A stretch of DNA of 37,357 nt from contig SKJB01000026.1 of the NCBI GenBank assembly GCA_007116145.1, positions 1 through 37,357 on the forward strand, read 5' to 3'. The notes under the pieces are model-generated. The model saw only the letters and a list, made by a program, of their open reading frames with translations. It was not told the DNA's origin and did no database searches. Numbering within the stretch: position 1 is the first letter of the stretch; every line of letters starts with the position of its first letter. The position numbers and the translations under genes were made by a program. Of the stretch, positions 9,674 to 16,235 are shown one piece after another. The stretch comes from Limnochordia bacterium (GTDB lineage Bacteria; Bacillota; Limnochordia; Darwinibacteriales; DTU012).

Positions 9674-9703
9674 CTATTCTCTACAATGGATCGAATTTCC
9701 TTT
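9674..9703 (-). promoter_or_regulatory. Candidate sigma-H promoter upstream of murJ
   Basis: The minus strand reads AAAGGAAAT (9695-9703), 12 nt, then AGAGAATAG (9674-9682). Against the B. subtilis sigma-H consensus RNAGGAWWW-N11/12-RNNGAATWW only the last base deviates. It overlaps the spoIIP stop codon and would give a leader of about 50 nt for murJ. Confidence 0.55.
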
Positions 9704-10814
9704 ATTGATTACCCATTATCCGCTGTATGACAGCTGCGAGTAATTCAGCGGCTAGTAAACCTTCCTCTAGTGTATTATCTACCGATCCAATCTCCAAAAT
9801 TACACTATTTGGATGCAGATGCTGATTATAACGAGCATCACGTCGCACTTGAATAGGACGCATTAGACCAGGGTACATCGACTCTGCCGTCCGCTGTAAC
9901 TCGTGTGCAAACTGCAAATTTTTTTGCCAATTCGCATGTTCTTGCGGAATATCCTGGGCTGTTCCTAAAACCAGCAAAACTTTTGCCACTCGTTTGCCGT
10001 TAATAATCACCACCGGTTCTGGCACACCTGCATCACGATGCACATCAAAAACGAATTGGATATTCGGATGCCGACCTAGGATTTCACGCACTGTGCGCTC
10101 AGAATTTAAGTACGATCGGGCAAGACTGGGGAAATCATGAATTCGTGTATCATGCAAGACAGAAATACCATAACGTTGCAGAGCTTTCGCTAAGTGGCGC
10201 CCAACCTCCATGACACCCGTTGTTTTCTCATCCGATGCGGATCGAAAGACATAGTGGGCATCACGGTAATTTTGCTGGGCTGCCAAAGGACCCAGATACA
10301 TTTCTGACGAATGCGTGTGATAGATTAAAACCTGCGGATCAGAAGGCAAAGCGCGGACAGAAGACTCGCTGGGATCAAGCCTATCTTGCATGAGAATTGG
10401 GTCTAACAGCGACGCTGACGGCCGAGTGGGTTCAGGGGCAAAACCTAGTTCTGGCAGGAGGGTAAACGACCTTTCTGGAAACACTTGATAACGCTGCAAG
10501 CTTGTGATGGTTGGCAACGTGTTTTTTAAGAACGATTGAGGATTACCTAAGTCGTAATCGGTTATCATATAGATTAGAGAACGTGCCGTATAATCCCAAC
10601 CGGGATAACCTAGTTCCTCTCCGCTAATGGTGGGCATACCCCAAGACAAAATACTGCGAGCTAACAAATGATCTATGCCAGGAAGCGCCATAAATATCTG
10701 GGAAGCAAAAAAGGCTATGCCAAAGCAAAGGAGAATAATAAAAAACAAAGGTAAGAGCTGTGGATGTTTATCACGTCGTTTGCGTTGCCTTCGTATAATT
10801 TTGACCATATCCAA
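9702..10814 (-). CDS. spoIIP: Stage II sporulation protein P (SpoIIP)
   Basis: SpoIIP is the cell-wall amidase/endopeptidase of the DMP engulfment machine (SpoIID-SpoIIM-SpoIIP) acting on septal peptidoglycan. The 370-aa protein has a basic cytoplasmic start, a membrane anchor at about 20-44, and the amidase domain with LIYHTHSSEMY (163-173), DVHRD (257-261) and the ILEIGSVDNTLEE region near 339-351. The start is probably TTG after an AGAGGTGATG ribosome binding site, with an ATG two codons later as the alternative. In B. subtilis it follows gpr directly; here three plus-strand genes separate them. Confidence 0.95.
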   Translation of the reverse strand: MDMVKIIRRQRKRRDKHPQLLPLFFIILLCFGIAFFASQIFMALPGIDHLLARSILSWGMPTISGEELGYPGWDYTARSLIYMITDYDLGNPQSFLKNTLPTITSLQRYQVFPERSFTLLPELGFAPEPTRPSASLLDPILMQDRLDPSESSVRALPSDPQVLIYHTHSSEMYLGPLAAQQNYRDAHYVFRSASDEKTTGVMEVGRHLAKALQRYGISVLHDTRIHDFPSLARSYLNSERTVREILGRHPNIQFVFDVHRDAGVPEPVVIINGKRVAKVLLVLGTAQDIPQEHANWQKNLQFAHELQRTAESMYPGLMRPIQVRRDARYNQHLHPNSVILEIGSVDNTLEEGLLAAELLAAVIQRIMGNQ

Positions 10815-10833
10815 TAGTATGTCATCACCTCTT

Positions 10834-10927
10834 TTAAGATAAGCTCAGAAGTCATCGAAGCAAGGAATTATGGAAATTCGCTTAGCATCAGTATATTTGT
10901 CCGGAAACAAATTTATGAGTATCTTAA
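10834..10927. repeat. Intergenic element copy 1 with terminal inverted repeats
   Basis: The segment is bounded by imperfect inverted repeats: TTAAGATAAGCTCAGAAGT on the left and ATTTATGAGTATCTTAA on the right. Its left 40 nt closely match 37245-37286, including the identical blocks AAGTCATCGAAGC and GAATTATG, and a weaker match continues to the right end. It fills most of the divergent space between spoIIP and the GerMN-domain gene. No coding potential is seen. Confidence 0.6.
10890..10918 (-). promoter_or_regulatory. Candidate sigma-E promoter for spoIIP
   Basis: TCATAAA (10912-10918), 14 nt, then AATATACT (10890-10897) on the minus strand resembles the sigma-E pattern KMATATT-N14/15-CATACAHT with four mismatches in 15. 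SpoIIP is a mother-cell, sigma-E-dependent protein in B. subtilis, which makes the match plausible but not proven. Confidence 0.35.
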
Positions 10928-10945
10928 TGAAAGAAGGGATTTTAT

Positions 10946-11500
10946 ATGCGTTATTTCGTGATCATTGCAGTAATTCTTAGCGTACTAGCCAGTTCTTATG
11001 GAGTGTGGATCACACAGAGTTTGCAGACTCAGATCGAAGAAATCACGACACGTTTAACACAATTCGAAGATGAACAGCGCACACTGCATATCCCACTCGA
11101 AGGAGGAGATATAGCGCTGTATTTTGTGAAGACAACAGACACAGACTTCCTCCTTGAATCTGTAACTCGCAGTGTAGCAGAAACACCATCACCGCTCTTG
11201 GCTCTGACCCTGCTCCTTAACGGACCCATGCCTCAAGAGGAATTAGCACCATCTGTTCCGCCAGGCACCAGGCTAATCAACCTAAAAATTGCGAATGACT
11301 TAGCTACAGCTAATTTTTCTGAGGAAATTCGTACGCAGTTTATTGGCGGTGCACAGTTAGAATCCCATTTAGTGAGTGCTATTGTTAAAACCCTTACCCA
11401 ATTCCCTTATATTCAGGAAGTCCAAATCCTCATCAATGGCGAAATCGTGGAAAGTATTGCTGGACATATCGTTATTGATAACCCTCTTAGCACAAATTAA
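10946..11500 (+). CDS. GerMN-domain membrane-anchored protein
   Basis: The 184-aa protein has an N-terminal signal anchor (about residues 3-24), a short coiled segment, and one GerMN domain (about 55-175) with the typical LALTLLLNGP, GTRLINLKIANDLATANFS and VQILINGE pattern. GerMN domains occur in the sporulation/germination protein GerM and in LpqB-like lipoproteins, and are thought to bind partner proteins or cell-wall structures. GerM of B. subtilis has two such domains; this protein has one. It is divergent from spoIIP, which fits a sporulation role, but function is not established. An AGAAGGG ribosome binding site precedes the ATG. A weak sigma-A-like pair (TTGTCC-N17-TATCTT) is just upstream. 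Confidence 0.8.
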   Translation: MRYFVIIAVILSVLASSYGVWITQSLQTQIEEITTRLTQFEDEQRTLHIPLEGGDIALYFVKTTDTDFLLESVTRSVAETPSPLLALTLLLNGPMPQEELAPSVPPGTRLINLKIANDLATANFSEEIRTQFIGGAQLESHLVSAIVKTLTQFPYIQEVQILINGEIVESIAGHIVIDNPLSTN

Positions 11501-11529
11501 TCATTTGAAGTCTAAAAGAAAGCTTCTGC

Positions 11530-11564
11530 TCATAAGTATAACCATGCTATGGCTCATACTATGA
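11530..11564 (+). promoter_or_regulatory. Imperfect dyad in the feoB leader
   Basis: Outer arms TCATAAGTAT and ATACTATGA pair with one bulged base, and inner arms CCAT and ATGG close a GCT loop. It ends 18 nt before the feoB GTG and has no T-run, so it is not a terminator. It could be an operator or an RNA hairpin near the ribosome binding site. It does not resemble the classical Fur box. Confidence 0.45.
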
Positions 11565-11582
11565 TGAACAGGGGTTTTCTCG

Positions 11583-13292
11583 GTGCAAATAATTCTTTTA
11601 ATAGGTAGCCCTAATGTGGGTAAGAGCATGGTCTTCCATCGCTTAACTGGTAGAAAGGTCACAATTTCAAACTATCCCGGAACTACGGTGGAAATTCTAA
11701 CAGGGTTTTGTGAACACCTTAGAACCACCATGAAAATTTATGATACACCAGGCATGTATTCGTTGTATCCCATAACGGAAGAAGAAGAAGTGACAAGACA
11801 AGTATTAATCCAAACACGACCTAGCTGGATACTAAATATAGTCGACGCTAAGAACCTGGAACGAATGCTGCCACTCACCTTAGAATTAATCCAATCCGGC
11901 TTCCCTGTGATTCTTGGGCTAAACATGATCGACGAAGCAGCCAAACAGGGAATTACGATCGATCACGCCATGCTGAGTAAATTATTGAATATCCCTGTAT
12001 GTGCTATGAGTGCATTGAAGAATCAAGGGATTACCGAACTAAAAAGCAGGCTGGTTCAACCCTCAGCAAGCGTACAACCTCAACCACTCCCCACACAAAT
12101 CGATCACGAAATGTTCCATCAACTAACGCAGGAGGCTCAAGAGGTTTGTCATCAAGTAATCAAGAAACAAAACATCGATACTCCTTGGACTTCCTGGGAT
12201 AATCTGCTACTCTCTCCATGGAGCGGAGTGCCGATTGCTCTACTTGCACTCTATTTCATTTTCTATCAACTCGTCGGACGCTTTGGTGCTGGTGTATTCG
12301 TGAATATCATCGACGATAAATTGTTTGGGCACATTCTTCTTCCTTTATTTATGTTTTGGATTGATAAAATTCCATCACCTGCTCTCCAGCAACTACTCGG
12401 AGGTGAATTTGGGGTTTTTACTTTAGGTTTTCGTTACGCTTTTGCCATCATTCTACCGATCATCAGCATCTTCTTTCTTGTATTTTCGTTGTTGGAAGAC
12501 TCTGGGTACTTGCCACGCCTGGCATTTCTATCAGACAGAATGCTTAAACAGATTGGCCTTGGTGGGCGTGGTGTTATTCCTTTCGTACTAGGTCTAGGGT
12601 GTGGAACCATGGCCGTTGCCGTCACCCGTACATTAGAGACGAAGCGAGAACGCTGTATTGCCACCATGCTCCTAGCACTCGCCATTCCCTGCTCTGCACA
12701 ACTAGGGGTCATCATGGCTATTTTAGCCCCTTATCCGCTCGCTCTGCTTGTTTGGTTAACGACAATTACTGTCGTTTTCTTATGGATCGGCACACTGCTC
12801 CACTCTATTCTACCCGGTACGGCGGGGAGTTTCTATCTTGAACTACCTCCGTTGCGCCTGCCCACAATTAGTAACAGTATCAACAAGACTATGGCTCGGA
12901 TAACATGGTACTTTTGGGAAATACTACCCATGTTTATCATTACGAGTGTGAGCATCTGGGCAGGCACGCTACTTGGCATTTTTGATCGCGTTATAACATC
13001 CCTAGAACGAGTAACGACTCTCCTCGCCCTACCCAAAGAAACAGCAGTGCTATTTCTCTTTGGTTTCCTCCGCCGCGATTATGGTGTCGCTGGTCTGTAC
13101 GACTTACAGTCCCAACTCTCCTGGCCACAGTTAACCATTATCAGTGTTACCCTCACCCTATTTGTCCCCTGCTTAGCACAATTCGCTATAATGGTTAAAG
13201 AACGTGGGGCGGTGCTCGCAACGAGCATGCTAATAATCATTGTTGGCTTAGCATTTAGTATTGGTTTGCTGTTACGCTGGATACTAATATAA
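11583..13292 (+). CDS. feoB: Ferrous iron transporter FeoB, compact form
   Basis: FeoB is the membrane Fe(II) importer with a cytoplasmic G domain. G1 is GSPNVGKS (8-15), G2 lies near NYPGTT (30-35), G3 is DTPGMY (54-59) and G4 is NMID (114-117), with SALK as the likely G5. The membrane part has both gate regions (LEDSGYLPRLAFLSDRM, GLGCGTMAVAVTRTLE, and later ITWYFWEILPMFI and FLRRDYGVAGL). At 569 aa it is shorter than the roughly 650-770 aa of many FeoB proteins, yet nothing essential is obviously missing. The start is GTG with an AGGGG ribosome binding site. feoA follows 35 nt later. Confidence 0.94.
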   Translation: MQIILLIGSPNVGKSMVFHRLTGRKVTISNYPGTTVEILTGFCEHLRTTMKIYDTPGMYSLYPITEEEEVTRQVLIQTRPSWILNIVDAKNLERMLPLTLELIQSGFPVILGLNMIDEAAKQGITIDHAMLSKLLNIPVCAMSALKNQGITELKSRLVQPSASVQPQPLPTQIDHEMFHQLTQEAQEVCHQVIKKQNIDTPWTSWDNLLLSPWSGVPIALLALYFIFYQLVGRFGAGVFVNIIDDKLFGHILLPLFMFWIDKIPSPALQQLLGGEFGVFTLGFRYAFAIILPIISIFFLVFSLLEDSGYLPRLAFLSDRMLKQIGLGGRGVIPFVLGLGCGTMAVAVTRTLETKRERCIATMLLALAIPCSAQLGVIMAILAPYPLALLVWLTTITVVFLWIGTLLHSILPGTAGSFYLELPPLRLPTISNSINKTMARITWYFWEILPMFIITSVSIWAGTLLGIFDRVITSLERVTTLLALPKETAVLFLFGFLRRDYGVAGLYDLQSQLSWPQLTIISVTLTLFVPCLAQFAIMVKERGAVLATSMLIIIVGLAFSIGLLLRWILI

Positions 13293-13327
13293 AGAATGTA
13301 GCTCTCAAATAGAAAGGAACCCCTATA

Positions 13328-13564
13328 ATGAAGGAGCTCCCCTTATCCCAAATAACGCAAGCAACTCAAGGAGTCATAACCAGAATTATTCCTAGACAAA
13401 CAAAGCAACTAAGCAAGTTAATGGGCTTAGGTATCCATCCAGGGCAAATGGTCCAGATTCATCGGGTTTATCCCCAATTTGTCATCTCCATCGGACACAC
13501 TCTCGTAGGACTCGATGATACCATCGCCTGCTTAATCTACATCGCCCTTGATATCGACTCGTAG
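13328..13564 (+). CDS. feoA: Ferrous iron transport accessory protein FeoA
   Basis: The 78-aa protein is a single SH3-like FeoA domain: LSQITQATQGVITRI, LMGLGIHPGQMVQI, and the closing ISIGHTLVGLDDTIACLIYI. FeoA proteins are small cytoplasmic partners required for FeoB activity. The gene lies after feoB, whereas feoA usually precedes feoB. An AAAGGAACCCC ribosome binding site precedes the ATG. Its stop codon directly touches the stop codon of the convergent gpr gene with no spacer. Confidence 0.9.
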   Translation: MKELPLSQITQATQGVITRIIPRQTKQLSKLMGLGIHPGQMVQIHRVYPQFVISIGHTLVGLDDTIACLIYIALDIDS

Positions 13565-14704
13565 TTAGCTTAAGTACTGATACACCTCACTATAGTCTAC
13601 CCCTTCGTGGAAGGTAGTGTTTAGCGCACCTGCGACAACATGGGTTACATCGTCGATTAACTGATCAATTTCCTTAGGAGTGACAATCATACTCCCCATA
13701 AAGGGCTGTAGGACCTCATTAATCATTTGTATTCTTCGTTGTTCACTCATAACGGATAAGGAAGGATCTGCTTTGGATACGCCACCGTTGATAATTGCTT
13801 CTGGGCTAAGCTCGAAATTTGTTCGTGTCGGCACGTCCTGGGATCGGTGAGCTACGCCAGAGTTACGCGCATTTAACATATTCATAGCATCAGAAACAAT
13901 GGTAGCCGCATGCACCACTGTTGGTACACCAATAGCAATAACCGGGATCCCCATACTTTCCCGATTAATTGCCATTCGCTTATTACCTACACCCGCCCCT
14001 GGGTTTATTCCACTGTCCGAGATCTGTAACGTACTGCATAGCCGGTCCACACTGCGACTGGCCAAAGCATCAATACAAACAACGACCTTAGCACCAATTT
14101 GCGATGCTGTACCCATAATAATCTCGCCTGTCTCGATTCCAGTTAGTCCAAGTACTCCAGGTGCAATAGCCGCTACCGGTCGCAACCCTTGACGAAGCTC
14201 TGGCGGCGACAATTCTAAGAGATGACGTGTTACCATAAGCTCTTCTACTGCATTAGGTCCCAAGGCATCAGGAGTGGCATTCCAGTTACCAAGGCCGACA
14301 ACAAGTACCGTATCCTCGGGACCAATCTGTGACTGCTCCAAAAACCATTTGACTTCCTTGGCTAATAAACCAGCAATCTCTTTTTGGATTTCGCGATTAT
14401 GTTGGCGCAATACCGGAGCTTCAATCGTACTATAATTGCCTGGAGCTTTGCCAATCATCCTAGCCCCAATATCATTCTCCACTGTGACACGACTGATTAA
14501 TGCATACTCTGTTTCTTCTGTTTTAACAATAACACCAGGTAACTCTGGTGGACCTTCGTTCTCCACAATTACCTCGTGAGCCTCGAGAGCTAAATCGGTG
14601 CGCACCCCGTATTTTTGTGAAAATGCCGCTTGATATAAATCTACGCTCTTGTGTGCATTGTTTCGTTGAAACGTATTCACATTTCGTCTAAAACCCGTTC
14701 GCAT
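13565..14704 (-). CDS. gpr: Germination protease GPR (spore endopeptidase)
   Basis: GPR degrades small acid-soluble spore proteins during germination and is made as a zymogen. The sequence carries the family landmarks RTDLALEAHE near the N-terminus, the VLVVGLGNWNATPDALGP block, GLTGIETGEII, CIDALASRSVDRLC, and GAGVGNKR followed by GIPVIAIGVPTVV. I choose the ATG at 14702-14704 (379 aa) because an AGGAGGAAG ribosome binding site lies seven nt upstream; a longer reading from 14770 has none. The residues up to about R32 would be the propeptide. No clear sigma-G promoter was found upstream. Confidence 0.96.
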   Translation of the reverse strand: MRTGFRRNVNTFQRNNAHKSVDLYQAAFSQKYGVRTDLALEAHEVIVENEGPPELPGVIVKTEETEYALISRVTVENDIGARMIGKAPGNYSTIEAPVLRQHNREIQKEIAGLLAKEVKWFLEQSQIGPEDTVLVVGLGNWNATPDALGPNAVEELMVTRHLLELSPPELRQGLRPVAAIAPGVLGLTGIETGEIIMGTASQIGAKVVVCIDALASRSVDRLCSTLQISDSGINPGAGVGNKRMAINRESMGIPVIAIGVPTVVHAATIVSDAMNMLNARNSGVAHRSQDVPTRTNFELSPEAIINGGVSKADPSLSVMSEQRRIQMINEVLQPFMGSMIVTPKEIDQLIDDVTHVVAGALNTTFHEGVDYSEVYQYLS

Positions 14705-14781
14705 AATGCTCTTCCTCCTCATGCAATACAAAATTCTAGCATTAGTTTTACCTAGATCTGCAATGTTCATGTATAAAACTA

Positions 14782-14811
14782 TTGAAATCTCTAGAGGATA
14801 TGTGATATAAT
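14782..14811 (+). promoter_or_regulatory. Sigma-A promoter of rpsT
   Basis: TTGAAA (14782-14787), 18 nt, then TATAAT (14806-14811) preceded by TGA, giving also an extended -10. It lies about 40 nt before the rpsT start. Confidence 0.85.
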
Positions 14812-14851
14812 AGCTAACGGTTAGTATCTTAAAGAGGAGGTGAATTTAGGA

Positions 14852-15109
14852 GTGCCGAATATTAAGTCTGCAATAAAACGAGTTAAAGTCAACGAAAAGA
14901 AAAGAGTACACAACGTGGCGCTGAAATCCTCTTTAAAGACTGCTATCAAACGCTTTGAAAAATCAGCCGATGAGAATTCAGAAAATGCTCAAGTAACTTT
15001 GGTTAGTGCAATTAAATCATTGGACAAAGCAGCAGCAAAAGGAATTATTCATAAAAACGCCGCTGCTCGCAAAAAGTCACGCTTAACCAAAAGACTTGCT
15101 TCTAACTAG
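14852..15109 (+). CDS. rpsT: 30S ribosomal protein S20
   Basis: S20 is a basic helical protein that binds 16S rRNA early in 30S assembly. The 85-aa product begins PNIKSAIKRVKVNEKKR after the initiator and ends with the typical HKNAAARKKSRLTKRLAS. The start is GTG at 14852-14854, with GAGGAGGTGA ending ten nt upstream; an in-frame GTG inside that ribosome binding site (14840) would add MNLG and is less likely. It is monocistronic, with its own promoter and terminator, convergent with holA. Confidence 0.97.
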   Translation: MPNIKSAIKRVKVNEKKRVHNVALKSSLKTAIKRFEKSADENSENAQVTLVSAIKSLDKAAAKGIIHKNAAARKKSRLTKRLASN

Positions 15110-15127
15110 TATAAAACATAGAGCAGA

Positions 15128-15162
15128 AACGCTTTCCTGACTACAGGAGGGTGTTTTTTCTT
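15128..15162 (+). terminator. Rho-independent terminator of rpsT
   Basis: AACGCTTTCCTG pairs with CAGGAGGGTGTT (12 bp with three G-T pairs, loop ACTA), followed by a run of T. It starts 19 nt after the rpsT stop. Confidence 0.85.
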
Positions 15163-15170
15163 AAATAAGT

Positions 15171-15211
15171 AAAAAGAAGGGCAGACCTCTAAAAAGGAAC
15201 TGGTCTGACCC
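15171..15211 (-). terminator. Rho-independent terminator after holA
   Basis: On the minus strand GGGTCAGACC pairs with GGTCTGCCC (one bulge, 14-nt loop) and is followed by TTCTTTTT. It begins immediately after the holA stop and closes the com-holA unit, facing the rpsT terminator. Confidence 0.8.
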
Positions 15212-15212
15212 C

Positions 15213-16214
15213 TCAGGAAGATTTTGAGCATAAATGGCAGATTAGTTGCTCTAGCACATACTCACCATTGGCTCCAAATTTCATATCCTGATCAGCTTGG
15301 ATCACCTTGGACATACCCTGGTAGAGCTCCTCCTCGGAAAATCCAAGGTGTAAACGGGTAACCTTTTTAAGTGCATAATCACTTTTTTCGCCCATACATA
15401 TAGCCGCATCTTTGAGCGATAAGCCTCCTTTCAACTTGGCAGCTAATAATAAGCGCAACTGCCGCTCAATCAGTGGTAGTATCCGTAAAGGAGCTTCGCC
15501 CATATCCATCAATTGGTGGAGAACGGCAAGGGCTTGTGGTTGTTTCTTCGCTGCAATAGCATCCACCATTTCAAAAATGGCACCTTGCTCTAATCGACTA
15601 GGGACAATAGTGGTAATACTATCCACATCCGTAATCGTAATCACCTTTGTATCGCCTATGTACAGAAATATTTTTTCTAACTCCTGGGTAATGAGACCTA
15701 GATCGTCTCCCACTCTATCAAGGAAGCGCACCAAGGCCTCCTGCTTAAACGTATACCCTTCCATCCGTACATAGTCCCCAACCCAGCGCTCTAATGTAGC
15801 CCCACGCAAATTATCGCAGGTTATCTCTACTCCTAGTTTGATTAACTCTTTAATCGCTTTTACGCGTTTATCCACTTTTGCAAAAAAAATGGCTAGACAA
15901 TTCGCACTCGTTTTTGTTTGTAACCACTTGACCAAAGACTCCCACACAGCTAACCGTACTTGCTCTGCATCACTGATTACAACAATCTTAGCGCCTCCAC
16001 CCCAAGTAGGCATAGCTAATTCTTCAATAATTTGTCCTGCTTCTAAATCCTTACTCCCATCCATCGTCACCCAATTCCAGTCACTAAAGCCATCCTTGGT
16101 GGAGCGATCGTAGAGAGCTTGATAAACTGCTTTCTGGCGATAGGGATCTGTTCCCTGCACCACGTAAACCAAAGCCAATTTATCACTTGCAATCTGCTTT
16201 AGTACTTGATCCAT
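15213..16214 (-). CDS. holA: DNA polymerase III subunit delta
   Basis: HolA opens the sliding clamp as part of the clamp loader. The 333-aa protein matches the family layout: N-terminal ALVYVVQGTDPYRQKAVYQAL, the AAA+-like domain with KIVVISDAEQ, and the helical C-terminal collar (AIAAKKQPQALAVLHQLMDMGEAPLRILPLIERQLRLLLAAK). It lacks a usable Walker A motif, as normal for delta. The ATG follows GGGAG by nine nt. It is last in the comEA-comEC-holA run, 21 nt after comEC, and adjacent to rpsT as in B. subtilis. Confidence 0.95.
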   Translation of the reverse strand: MDQVLKQIASDKLALVYVVQGTDPYRQKAVYQALYDRSTKDGFSDWNWVTMDGSKDLEAGQIIEELAMPTWGGGAKIVVISDAEQVRLAVWESLVKWLQTKTSANCLAIFFAKVDKRVKAIKELIKLGVEITCDNLRGATLERWVGDYVRMEGYTFKQEALVRFLDRVGDDLGLITQELEKIFLYIGDTKVITITDVDSITTIVPSRLEQGAIFEMVDAIAAKKQPQALAVLHQLMDMGEAPLRILPLIERQLRLLLAAKLKGGLSLKDAAICMGEKSDYALKKVTRLHLGFSEEELYQGMSKVIQADQDMKFGANGEYVLEQLICHLCSKSS

Positions 16215-16235
16215 AGCTTTTCTCTCCCACTACCT

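Noticed and set aside
10813-10825. CATACTA on the minus strand just before spoIIP, matching the sigma-G -10 consensus
   Set aside because: A transcript from it would begin at or after the start codon and lose the good AGAGGTGATG ribosome binding site; no alternative downstream start keeps the membrane anchor.
11583-13292. FeoB as a truncated pseudogene because of its 569-aa length
   Set aside because: All G motifs and both gate regions are present with normal start and stop, so it is better read as a compact FeoB subtype.
14705-14780. Sigma-G promoter for gpr
   Set aside because: I found no pair of boxes with acceptable spacing; the best -10 (AATGCTA) has no matching -35.
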